64,000 nucleotides of DNA, from the NCBI GenBank assembly GCA_963662035.1, contig CAVLDO010000002.1, positions 1-64,000 on the forward strand, in the 5' to 3' direction. The stretch comes from Equibacterium sp963662035 (GTDB lineage Bacteria; Bacteroidota; Bacteroidia; Bacteroidales; UBA932). The notes beneath the pieces were generated by a model that was not told the origin of the DNA, made no database searches, and saw nothing but the letters and a program-made list of their open reading frames with translations. Every line of letters starts with the position of its first letter. Positions within the stretch are counted from its first letter, which is position 1. Made by a program: the position numbers and the translations under genes. Shown in pieces: positions 1 to 9,372 of this stretch.

Positions 1-1
1 C

Positions 2-805
2 GTGTTCAACCTCGAGGGCGGCTGCTATGCCAAGGTCATCAACCTCGACAAGGACTCTGAGCCCGACATCTACAACGCTATCCGCCGCGACGCCCTGCTG
101 GAGAATGTCACAGTTGACAATGAAGGCAAGATCGATTTCGCAGACAAGGGCGTTACCGAGAATACCCGCGTAAGCTACCCCATAGACCATATCGAGAAGG
201 TTGTAAAGAACATCTACGGCAAGAGCTCCGGCCCCGCTGCAGAGAATGTGATTTTCCTCTCCGCCGATGCATTCGGCGTGCTGCCTCCGGTTTCCATTCT
301 GGATGCGGAGCAGACCAAGTATTACTTCCTCTCCGGCTTTACTGCCAAACTGGCAGGCACCGAGCGCGGCATCACCGAGCCCACACCTACCTTCTCCGCT
401 TGCTTTGGCCAGGCATTCCTGGAGCTGCATCCCACCAAGTATGCAGAGGAGCTTGTGAAGAAGATGCAGAAGAGCGGCGCAAAGGCTTATTTGGTAAACA
501 CCGGCTGGAACGGCACCGGCAAGCGCATCTCAATCCGCGATACCCGCGGCATCATCGATGCTATTCTGGGCGGCGCAATTCTCAAGGCTCCCACAAAGAA
601 GATACCTTACTTCAACTTTGAGGTTCCCACGGTGCTCGAGGGCGTTGACACCAACATTCTCGATCCTCGCGACACTTATGCAAATGCAGCGGAGTGGGAG
701 GCCAAGGCAAAGGATCTGGCCGGCCGCTTCATCAAGAACTTCAAGAAGTACGAAGGCAACGAGGCCGGCAAGAAGCTATCAGCTGCAGGCCCTCAGCTTG
801 ACTGA
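2..805 (+). CDS. pckA: Phosphoenolpyruvate carboxykinase (ATP), C-terminal part
   Basis: This is the last 267 residues of ATP-dependent PEP carboxykinase, which converts oxaloacetate and ATP to PEP, CO2 and ADP in the cytoplasm. In anaerobic Bacteroidota it often runs in the CO2-fixing direction toward succinate. The reading frame is open at the left edge, so the N-terminal half of a protein of about 530 residues lies outside the window. The segment starts with the FNLEGGCYAK motif that binds nucleotide and metal, and later shows the family signatures GTERGITEPTPTFSACFG and VNTGWNGTGKRISI. It ends with a strong terminator 37 bases after the stop codon, so it is the last gene of its transcript. 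Identification is secure. Confidence 0.95.
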   Translation: MFNLEGGCYAKVINLDKDSEPDIYNAIRRDALLENVTVDNEGKIDFADKGVTENTRVSYPIDHIEKVVKNIYGKSSGPAAENVIFLSADAFGVLPPVSILDAEQTKYYFLSGFTAKLAGTERGITEPTPTFSACFGQAFLELHPTKYAEELVKKMQKSGAKAYLVNTGWNGTGKRISIRDTRGIIDAILGGAILKAPTKKIPYFNFEVPTVLEGVDTNILDPRDTYANAAEWEAKAKDLAGRFIKNFKKYEGNEAGKKLSAAGPQLD

Positions 806-842
806 TTATCGTTTAGGCGATAGTTTTCTATAACTCGTAACG

Positions 843-878
843 ACCGGACGGCTGCCCCTTCAGCCGTCCGGTTTTTTT
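843..878 (+). terminator. Rho-independent terminator of pckA
   Basis: A perfect 12-base-pair stem (843-854 with 861-872, core CCGGACGGCTG) with a six-base loop is followed by seven T residues. Confidence 0.93.
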
Positions 879-924
879 ATGGGATTATGCCGGCGCACCG
901 TCGCAAACTCTGAACTCCTTGTAG

Positions 925-932
925 TATATTTG
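925..932 (+). promoter_or_regulatory. -7 box TATATTTG of recQ
   Basis: Exact match to the Bacteroidota -7 consensus TAnnTTTG. It ends only four bases before the recQ ATG at 937, so transcription would begin at or next to the start codon (see findings). Confidence 0.7.
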
Positions 933-936
933 CAAT

Positions 937-2655
937 ATGCTGAGCACGCTTAAGAAATATTGGGGCTACGAAAAGTTCAGGCCCCGGCAGGAGGAGATAA
1001 TCACCGGTGCGCTGGAGGGGAGGGATCTGCTCGCGCTGCTCCCCACGGGGGGCGGCAAGAGCATCTGCTTCCAAGTGCCGGCGATGATGAAAGAGGGGAT
1101 CTGCATAGTCGTCTCTCCCCTGATTGCCCTGATGAAGGATCAGGTGGAGAATCTGCGCGCCAAAGGGATAGCCGCGCTGCTGGTCTGCGCCGGAATGTCG
1201 CGCCGCGAGATTGACATCGCTCTGGACAATGCAGTTTACGGGCAGTACAAGTTTCTGTACGTGTCGCCCGAGAGGCTCCGTTCAGAGATGTTTCTGGCGC
1301 GCGCCGCCAAGATGAACGTCAATTATCTGGTGGTGGACGAGGCGCACTGCATCTCGCAGTGGGGCTATGACTTCCGCCCCGAATATCTGAGGATAGCCGA
1401 GGTGCGCGGCAAAATCAGCGGCACCGCTTTCGGGGGGCATCCGCCTGTGCTGGCCCTCACGGCCACCGCCACGGTGGCCGTGGCAGATGACATTATGGAG
1501 AAGCTCGCTTTCCGCGAGAAGAATCTGATTGTGTCGGGCTTCGAGCGTCCCAATCTCTCTTACTGCGCCCGCGAATGCGAAAACAAGCTGGGGCAGGTGC
1601 TGAAGGTGTGCTGCGGCGTGCAGGGCTCCGGCATCGTGTATGTCTCCCGCCGCAAAACTGCGGAGGAGGTCGCCGCCTTTCTGCAGAGTCAGGGGGTGGA
1701 TGCCGCATCATACCACGCCGGGATGAACGGCAAAGTGCGCGCCGCGGTGCAGGATGCCTGGAAACAGGGCCAAAAGCGGGTCATTGTCTCCACCAACGCC
1801 TTTGGAATGGGTATAGACAAGGGGGACGTGCGCTTTGTATGCCACTATGATATGCCGCAGTCGCCCGAGGCTTACTTTCAGGAGGCGGGGCGTGCCGGAC
1901 GCGACGGCAAACTCTCCTACGCGCTGCTGATTTGGAACAGCAGCGATGTGCGGCGGCTGCAGCAGATACTCCAGACCACATATCCGCCGCTCGACTACAT
2001 AAAGGATATTTACCAGAAGGTGCACAAATTTCTGGAAGTCCCCTATGAGCAGGGAAAGGATAGCGGCTTCAAGTTTGACCTGGCGGCTTTCGTGAAACAA
2101 TACCGGCTGCAGTCGGCACAAGCCTATTACGCCATCAAATATATCGAAATGTCGGGCTACTGGACCCTTACCGAGGAGCTGGACATCCCTTCGCGCATGT
2201 CTATTCTGGTGTCGCGCGACGCCCTCTACGGCATACAGCTGGATTCGGCCGAGACAGATGCGTTTCTGAAGGTGCTGATGCGGATGTACGAAGGGCTCTA
2301 TAACGGCTATGTGAGCATTGACGAGGAGCGCATCGCGCAGGTGGGCAGATACTCGCTCCTGGCGGTGGAAAAGAAGCTCAAGTGGCTGTCTTCAAGGGGG
2401 ATTCTGCGCTATATCCCGAAGGTGACCTCCCCGATGCTCTATCTGGGGTGCGAGCGGCTCTATCCGGAGAATCTGCGGCTGGACAGGCGCGAATACGATG
2501 AGCGGGTGGCCCGCTACAAGTCGCGGCTGGACGCCATGATAGGGTATGCAAAAAACACCCGCCGCTGCCGCAGCCAGATTCTTCTGGAGTATTTCGGACA
2601 GAGCGACAGCGCCCCCTGCGGGGTGTGCGACTGGTGCCGCTCGCAGAAAAACTAA
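937..2655 (+). CDS. recQ: RecQ-family ATP-dependent DNA helicase
   Basis: A 3'-5' DNA helicase that unwinds recombination and repair intermediates. The 572-residue protein has the Q-motif region FRPRQEE (14-20), Walker A TGGGKS (37-42), the DEAH box (134-137) and the C-terminal helicase motif AGRAGRDG. Four zinc-binding cysteines (C544, C561, C564, C567) lie at the extreme C-terminus, after the winged-helix-like region, and there is no HRDC domain. In E. coli RecQ the zinc site directly follows the helicase core, so this is the other, Bacteroidota-common RecQ architecture. The ATG at 937 gives a normal start just before the Q motif, with only about ten residues of N-terminal extension. The stop overlaps the convergent nitroreductase gene by four bases. 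Confidence 0.93.
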   Translation: MLSTLKKYWGYEKFRPRQEEIITGALEGRDLLALLPTGGGKSICFQVPAMMKEGICIVVSPLIALMKDQVENLRAKGIAALLVCAGMSRREIDIALDNAVYGQYKFLYVSPERLRSEMFLARAAKMNVNYLVVDEAHCISQWGYDFRPEYLRIAEVRGKISGTAFGGHPPVLALTATATVAVADDIMEKLAFREKNLIVSGFERPNLSYCARECENKLGQVLKVCCGVQGSGIVYVSRRKTAEEVAAFLQSQGVDAASYHAGMNGKVRAAVQDAWKQGQKRVIVSTNAFGMGIDKGDVRFVCHYDMPQSPEAYFQEAGRAGRDGKLSYALLIWNSSDVRRLQQILQTTYPPLDYIKDIYQKVHKFLEVPYEQGKDSGFKFDLAAFVKQYRLQSAQAYYAIKYIEMSGYWTLTEELDIPSRMSILVSRDALYGIQLDSAETDAFLKVLMRMYEGLYNGYVSIDEERIAQVGRYSLLAVEKKLKWLSSRGILRYIPKVTSPMLYLGCERLYPENLRLDRREYDERVARYKSRLDAMIGYAKNTRRCRSQILLEYFGQSDSAPCGVCDWCRSQKN

Positions 2656-3236
2656 TCTTCTTTTTGAGCGCTGTAGCCGATGCTCTGCACCAAGGTTATG
2701 ACTTCGCAGGGCGAAAGGCGCATCTTTGCGGCCAGCTCCTCTTTGGGGATCAGGGCGCGGGCCACGGTGCACAGGCCCCGGGCGGCGCAGAAGAGGTAGA
2801 TGTTCTCGCAGATGAAGCCGGCGTTGGCATAGATGGCCTCGGTGATGCCGCGCTCGTCTTTGCCGGTGACTTTTGCGGTGTCGGCCACAAGGGCTATTTC
2901 CAAAGGGGCGCTGCCTACGAAGGGCTGGCTGCCGGAGGCAGCGCGCAGATCCTCTTCCGATATCAGGTGCAGGGAGTTTGCGAATGCATCGTAGGTGTAA
3001 ACTCCCGATTTGAGAAAAACATAGGCGGTGATCTCCTGACGGTTGCAGGAGGAGGGGGCTGTGCGCCCTTTGCGGCGGTTGACGCCCCACGCGGCCCAGA
3101 GCAGGTCGGAGAGGGTCTGCAGGTCAAGATCTCGGGAGGGGTCGAAGTCGCGGCCGCTGCGGCGGCGTGCGAAAGCCTCCATCACTGGCATCCCGCCTTG
3201 GTGCGAAGCCTCGGGTAAAATTATGTCGGCGTTCAT
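2652..3236 (-). CDS. Nitroreductase-family protein (SagB-like)
   Basis: A 194-residue FMN-dependent oxidoreductase of the nitroreductase fold. It has the N-terminal RRSGRDFD signature near residue 25 that contacts FMN phosphate, the APSSCNRQE segment, and the C-terminal GLCTVA and EVITLVQSIGY elements. Such enzymes reduce quinones, nitro compounds or related substrates with NAD(P)H; the substrate here cannot be told from sequence. It starts six bases after the yicC stop on the same strand, so the two are probably co-transcribed. Its 3' end overlaps the recQ stop by four bases. Confidence 0.82.
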   Translation of the reverse strand: MNADIILPEASHQGGMPVMEAFARRRSGRDFDPSRDLDLQTLSDLLWAAWGVNRRKGRTAPSSCNRQEITAYVFLKSGVYTYDAFANSLHLISEEDLRAASGSQPFVGSAPLEIALVADTAKVTGKDERGITEAIYANAGFICENIYLFCAARGLCTVARALIPKEELAAKMRLSPCEVITLVQSIGYSAQKED

Positions 3237-3242
3237 ATCTCT

Positions 3243-4115
3243 TTAAAGTATGTTCAGGGACTGTTCTTTGATTTTTTCCAGCTCGGCCTTCATCTTTACC
3301 ACGGTCTTCTGGATTTCGGCGTGGTTGGCCTTGCTGCCAAGGGTGTTGATTTCGCGCCCCATCTCCTGTGCAATGAAGCCCAGCTTCTTGCCGGGCAGCT
3401 CCTCTTCGCGGGCGACCTGACGGAAGTATTTGCAGTGCTGGCGCAGGCGGACCTTCTCTTCGTTGATGTCGAACTTGTCTACATAGATTATGATTTCCTG
3501 CTCCAGGCGGTTGCTGTCTATCTGGCCGCGGAGTTCTGCCAGGCGGGAGTCGAGACGGCTGCGGACGGTGGCTATGCGCTCGTGTTCGCGTGCCTCCACC
3601 TCGGGGATCAGCGACTCTATGGTATCGACCTTGGATAGGACGTCCCTCTCCAGGGCGGCCCCTTCAGCGATGCGGAACTTGTCCAAACTCTCGGCTGCGG
3701 TCTTTATGGCGCAGAAAAGCTTGTCCCAGTTCTCGCCACAGAGGTCCTCTTTGGCGCTCTGCAGCACATCCGGCATCCGCACGGCGCTTGTCAGAATACT
3801 GCCGGCGGCATCGGCCCAGCATGTTCCCTCGAGGGCGGCGGAAATCTGCTCCAGATAATTGCGCAGCACGGCCGCGTCGATGGTGGAGGCGGCGCTGCCG
3901 GCGCTCTTCTCCACGGTGATGAACAGGTCGATCGTGCCGCGGTTCAGGCGGCCTGCCAGCCACTGGCGGAGTTCCATCTCCTTTTCGCGGGGGATGAGGG
4001 ATGTCTTGAGAGAAATGTCGGCAGCCTTGCCGTTGACACTGCGCAGCTCCACGATATATTTGCTGTTGTCTATTGCGGTCTCGGCCTTGCCGTACCCGGT
4101 CATTGATTTGATCAT
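3243..4115 (-). CDS. YicC/YloC-family endoribonuclease
   Basis: A 290-residue member of the YicC family, whose characterised members are cytoplasmic endoribonucleases that act in RNA decay and stress survival. The N-terminus MIKSMTGYGKAE is the family hallmark, and the C-terminal DUF1732 part carries the conserved EMGREINTLGSKAN stretch. I chose the ATG at 4115 because it gives exactly this canonical start; a longer frame begins with TTG six codons upstream. It is divergent from glnS and followed at six bases by the nitroreductase. Confidence 0.9.
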   Translation of the reverse strand: MIKSMTGYGKAETAIDNSKYIVELRSVNGKAADISLKTSLIPREKEMELRQWLAGRLNRGTIDLFITVEKSAGSAASTIDAAVLRNYLEQISAALEGTCWADAAGSILTSAVRMPDVLQSAKEDLCGENWDKLFCAIKTAAESLDKFRIAEGAALERDVLSKVDTIESLIPEVEAREHERIATVRSRLDSRLAELRGQIDSNRLEQEIIIYVDKFDINEEKVRLRQHCKYFRQVAREEELPGKKLGFIAQEMGREINTLGSKANHAEIQKTVVKMKAELEKIKEQSLNIL

Positions 4116-4160
4116 ATATGTCTTTGAAAACAAAATCGTGTAAAACTATCCTAATTTTAC

Positions 4161-4168
4161 TATTTTTG
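4161..4168 (+). promoter_or_regulatory. -7 box TATTTTTG of glnS
   Basis: Match to TAnnTTTG, 24 bases before the glnS ATG, in an AT-rich gap between the divergent yicC and glnS genes. Confidence 0.65.
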
Positions 4169-4192
4169 CAAACTTGAATCAAAACATAAGAT

Positions 4193-5830
<1,638 letters not shown>

Positions 5831-6538
5831 CTATTTCTTTACGGCTGCAGAAATGTCCAGGGCCACCATATTGTGAGTGGTGGCCACTACGGGCATTATG
5901 TCGGCGCGCTCGATTTCTGGCGCGAACTCTGTTAGGGCAGAGAGACGGCGCAGAATGTCCACGAACAGCACCTCGTTGAGGTGGAAATCCCCCTTGACGC
6001 GGCCGAATGCACGCATCGCCTCCACTTTGGTGACGGGCGTCGTGCAGGAGATGAATCTGTCGGGACGCGCGGCGCTGTTGGAGTAGGTGCCGCAGATAAT
6101 CAGATGGCCGTATTTCGCGCTGTGGCGGATGCCGAAGTAGGCGCGCGCGCCAGCCAGCGAGGGGCTCAGCAGCACCCCCTTGACATCGGAAGAGCGCATC
6201 AGGCGCAGGAACTCCAGCTTCATTGTGTTCTCGTCGGTTATGTTCTCCACGACCTCCGGCTCCAGAGCGTTGTGCACGGCGATGCTCTGCATATTTATGG
6301 GGTAGCCGATGTCGATGGCCGAGATTCTGGCCTCCAGGGTGCTGGTGGCGATGAATGTCTTCTGGCGGACTATGCCTATGGCGTCCAGCAGCCTGAGCGC
6401 CTGCTCCTGCGGCAGAAGCCCCTCCTGCGCCTTTGAAATTATGCTGCGGAGAATCTCCTTGTCCACGGGAGGGTAGCAGCTCTCGGTGCTGCCGCTCACT
6501 ATCAGATTGTCTGATGTTATAGCCGGAATTCTGATCAT
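5831..6538 (-). CDS. Degenerate ATP-grasp (acyl-CoA synthetase beta-like) protein
   Basis: A 235-residue protein that aligns by eye along its length with the beta subunit of ADP-forming acetyl-CoA synthetase (ATP-grasp_5). Shared features are the helix-and-turn start EILRSIISKAQEGLLP, the KGVLLSPSL segment, FGIRHSAKYGHLIICG, and the final EIERADIMPVV and MVALDISA. Residues needed for catalysis in the family appear lost: the ATP-binding lysine of the VMKI motif is replaced (NMQSI), the HKSDAGGV phosphohistidine segment is changed, and the glycine-rich GLGG loop is absent. No alpha subunit is adjacent. It may be a non-catalytic, perhaps CoA- or nucleotide-sensing, relative. The family call is moderate; the function is unknown. 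Confidence 0.5.
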   Translation of the reverse strand: MIRIPAITSDNLIVSGSTESCYPPVDKEILRSIISKAQEGLLPQEQALRLLDAIGIVRQKTFIATSTLEARISAIDIGYPINMQSIAVHNALEPEVVENITDENTMKLEFLRLMRSSDVKGVLLSPSLAGARAYFGIRHSAKYGHLIICGTYSNSAARPDRFISCTTPVTKVEAMRAFGRVKGDFHLNEVLFVDILRRLSALTEFAPEIERADIMPVVATTHNMVALDISAAVKK

Positions 6539-6563
6539 GGCACCAAAATTAGCAGATTTTTTT

Positions 6564-6571
6564 TACCTTTG
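6564..6571 (+). promoter_or_regulatory. -7 box TACCTTTG of mtnA
   Basis: Match to TAnnTTTG, 25 bases upstream of the ATG at 6597. Confidence 0.6.
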
Positions 6572-6596
6572 AAAAATTTTGCAGACAACAGGCATT

Positions 6597-7673
6597 ATGC
6601 GCAACATCCTTGACTATGATTCGGTGGAATTGAGCTCCAACGGCCGGGATCTGATAATCCTGGACCAGTCGCTGCTGCCCAATCAGGAAAAGTTTCTCCA
6701 CCTGACCACGGCCGAGCAGGTTTTCTATGCCATAACGCTGCTCAAGGTGCGCGGCTCGCATGCCATAGGGATGGCGGGCGCCTTTGGCCTGGCGATGTGT
6801 ATGAACCGCTTTAAGGCGCGCAATCTGCAGGCCTTTGACAAGGAATTCCTGCGGGTGAAGCGTTACCTGTACATTTCCCGCCCCACGGCGGTGAACCTGA
6901 TGTGGACGCTGGACCGGATGGAGCGCTGCTATTACGAGGCTGAGGAGGAGGCTCAGGACAAGAGCGATTTAGAGGTGATGCGCATCATCCGCGATCGGCT
7001 CACCGCAGAGGCACGGGCCATCAAACTCGAGGATATCCAGAAGAATATCGCCATAGCCGAGGCGGGCTTCTCTCTGCTGAAGCCCGGCAGCGGCATTCTG
7101 ACCTACTGCAATGCGGGGCATCTGTCGGCGTCGAGATACGGCACCGCGCTGAGCCCCATTTATTATGCCCAGCAGAAGGGATATATGCCCAAGGTGTTCT
7201 GCTGCGAGACCCGCCCGGCGCTGCAGGGATCCCGGCTGACGGCGTTTGAGCTGACCAAGGCGGGGATTGACGCCACTCTGATATGCGACAGCGCCGCCTC
7301 CGATGTAATGCGCCGCGGCAAGGTGGATGTGGTGTTCTTCGGCTGCGACCGCATAGCCGCCAACGGCGATGTGGCGAACAAGGTGGGCAGCAGTATGGTG
7401 GCCGTCCTGGCCAAGCACTACGGTATCCCCTGCTATGCGCTGGGCCCCGTCAACAACATCGATTTCCACACTCCTACCGGCGCCGACATAGTGATTGAGG
7501 AGCGCCCCGCGTTTGAGGTCACCGATATGTATTTTGAGAAACCTGTCGCCCCCAAGGGGACGAAGGTGTATAACCCGGCGTTTGACATTACTCCCGCCGG
7601 GCTGCTCTCCGGCATAATCACCGAGAAAGGGATCATCTCCCCCGGGGAGCTGGGCAAACTGAAGGAGATGTAG
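6597..7673 (+). CDS. mtnA: S-methyl-5-thioribose-1-phosphate isomerase family (eIF2B-like)
   Basis: A 358-residue protein of the MtnA / eIF2B alpha-beta-delta family. MtnA isomerises methylthioribose-1-phosphate to methylthioribulose-1-phosphate in methionine salvage. The two catalytic residues known in the family are present: Cys171 in the LTYCNAG loop and Asp251 in GCDRIAANGDVANK. ETRPALQGSRLTAFEL and the C-terminal VYNPAFDITPAGLLSGIITEKG blocks also match. I chose the ATG at 6597 over an in-frame TTG six codons earlier because it follows the -7 box properly. No other methionine-salvage gene is nearby, so a ribose-phosphate isomerase role of the wider family cannot be excluded. It is followed at three bases by walJ. 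Confidence 0.85.
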   Translation: MRNILDYDSVELSSNGRDLIILDQSLLPNQEKFLHLTTAEQVFYAITLLKVRGSHAIGMAGAFGLAMCMNRFKARNLQAFDKEFLRVKRYLYISRPTAVNLMWTLDRMERCYYEAEEEAQDKSDLEVMRIIRDRLTAEARAIKLEDIQKNIAIAEAGFSLLKPGSGILTYCNAGHLSASRYGTALSPIYYAQQKGYMPKVFCCETRPALQGSRLTAFELTKAGIDATLICDSAASDVMRRGKVDVVFFGCDRIAANGDVANKVGSSMVAVLAKHYGIPCYALGPVNNIDFHTPTGADIVIEERPAFEVTDMYFEKPVAPKGTKVYNPAFDITPAGLLSGIITEKGIISPGELGKLKEM

Positions 7674-7676
7674 CGG

Positions 7677-8480
7677 ATGACAAGGTTTCTGAGTCTTTCG
7701 AGCGGCAGCAACGGCAACTGTTATTATCTGGGCAACGACAAAGTCTCGATGCTGATAGATTTCGGCATCGGCGGCCGCACGGTGGGCCGCAGGCTCGCAT
7801 CCCACGACATCAGGATTCAAGATGTGGATATGGTGCTCATAACCCACGAGCATATGGACCACATCCGCTATCTGGGCGGATTCACGGAGAAGTTCCACAA
7901 GGCGGTATTCACCACGGCCGCGCTGCACAGGGTGCTTGACAGGCACTTCTGCACGGTGGGCAAGCTGGGCGGCTGCGTGCGGGAAACCACGCCGGGCGTG
8001 GAGACCGAATGTATGGGGGTCAAGTTCACCCCCTTCAGCGTGCCTCACGACGCCCGCGACACGGTGGGCTATTACATCGACTTTTTTGGGGACACATTTA
8101 CTGTGGCCACCGATGTGGGGTATGTTACGGACGATCTGGTGCACTACTGCAGACTCTCGCAGCATCTGATAGTGGAGTCGAACTACGACCCGGGAATGCT
8201 GGCCACCGGCCCTTATACTCCCGAACTGAAAAAGAGGATAATGGAGGAGAAGGGGCATCTTTCAAACGAACAGACGGCCGACCTGCTGAAGCGCAGCTGG
8301 CACGATGGTCTGGAATCGGTGTTCCTCTGCCACCTGTCTGCAAACAACAACACCCCTTCGCTGGCGTTTGACAGCGCCCGCGCCGCACTCAATTCTGTGG
8401 GCGGGGAGCAGGTGACGCTATACGCCCTGCCGCGCAGGGAGCCGTCGCCCCTCTTTATTTTTGACCATACCAACTCTTGA
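7677..8480 (+). CDS. MBL-fold metallohydrolase, WalJ/YycJ type
   Basis: A 267-residue metallo-beta-lactamase-fold enzyme. The metal motif THEHMDH near residue 60, a second His in FSVPHDA, and Asp in VATDVGYV form the binuclear site, and the N-terminus MTRFLSLSSGSNGNCYYL is typical of the WalJ/YycJ family, thought to be an exonuclease-like enzyme linked to cell-wall or DNA metabolism. It is the second gene of an mtnA-walJ unit (three-base gap). Its 3' end overlaps the end of the convergent nfo gene by 26 bases. Confidence 0.85.
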   Translation: MTRFLSLSSGSNGNCYYLGNDKVSMLIDFGIGGRTVGRRLASHDIRIQDVDMVLITHEHMDHIRYLGGFTEKFHKAVFTTAALHRVLDRHFCTVGKLGGCVRETTPGVETECMGVKFTPFSVPHDARDTVGYYIDFFGDTFTVATDVGYVTDDLVHYCRLSQHLIVESNYDPGMLATGPYTPELKKRIMEEKGHLSNEQTADLLKRSWHDGLESVFLCHLSANNNTPSLAFDSARAALNSVGGEQVTLYALPRREPSPLFIFDHTNS

Positions 8481-9369
8481 GGCGGGCGATCTCTTCGGGC
8501 CAGATTTCGGGCTCGGGAGTCTCCAGAATAAACGGAATCCCCTCCAGGCGGCTGTCCTGCATTATGCGGCGGAACAGCGCCTCTGCGATTTCTCCCTTGC
8601 CCAGGCTGGCGTGTCGGTCTACGCGGCTGCCGGCGGGTTTTGCGGCGTCGTTGAGGTGCATGCCGCGCAGGTATTTAAGCCCCACGGTGCGCTCCAGGGC
8701 GTCCATTATCTTTTCGTAGCCGCGCACTACCACGGTTCCCTTGATGTCGGCATCGCTCAGCGGCTCAACCTCATCGCAGAGCAGGGTGGGGGCGTCTGAC
8801 CAGTCGTAGCCGGCGGCAAAGGCGTGGCAGGTGTCTATGCATACGCCTACGCGGCTCTTGTCCTCCACCAGGTCTATGATTTCTGCCAGATGCTCAAAGC
8901 GGAAGCCCATATTGGAGCCCTGGCCGGCGGTGTTTTCCAGCACTGCGGTGACCCCCTCGGAGTGCTCCAGCGCAATGTTGATGGATTCTGCTATGCGGCG
9001 CAGGCAATCGCTGCCGCTGATCTGCTGCAGGTGGCTGCCCGGGTGCAGGTTCAGACGGTCCAGTCCCAGGGCCCGGCAGCGGAGCATCTCGTCGAGGAAT
9101 GACTCGCGCGAACGCTGCAGCGCATCGGCATCGGGGCTGCCCAGGTTTATGAGGTAGCCGTCGTGGGGGAGGATGGAGCAGGGTGGATAGCCCAGGGCGG
9201 CGCAATTCTCGCGGAACTTTGCCGCGCTGCTGTCACTTAATGGGGCGGAGCGCCACTGCTTCTGGTTTTTGGTGAAGAGGGCGAAGGCTGTGGCCCCGAT
9301 TTCGCTGGCACGCAGAGGGACATTTTCTATTCCGCCGGCGGCGGAGATGTGTGCACCGATATATTTCAT
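8455..9369 (-). CDS. nfo: Endonuclease IV
   Basis: AP endonuclease that cuts 5' of abasic sites in base-excision repair. The 304-residue protein carries the AP endonuclease family 2 signatures: N-terminal YIGAHISAAGGIENVP, LNLHPGS with a zinc histidine, GVCIDTCHAFAAGYD, RVDRHASLGKGEI and the terminal FILETPEPE. All trinuclear zinc ligand motifs are visible. It lies three bases after the recG stop on the same strand, making a recG-nfo repair operon, and converges on walJ with a 26-base overlap. Confidence 0.95.
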   Translation of the reverse strand: MKYIGAHISAAGGIENVPLRASEIGATAFALFTKNQKQWRSAPLSDSSAAKFRENCAALGYPPCSILPHDGYLINLGSPDADALQRSRESFLDEMLRCRALGLDRLNLHPGSHLQQISGSDCLRRIAESINIALEHSEGVTAVLENTAGQGSNMGFRFEHLAEIIDLVEDKSRVGVCIDTCHAFAAGYDWSDAPTLLCDEVEPLSDADIKGTVVVRGYEKIMDALERTVGLKYLRGMHLNDAAKPAGSRVDRHASLGKGEIAEALFRRIMQDSRLEGIPFILETPEPEIWPEEIARLKSWYGQK

Positions 9370-9372
9370 CGC

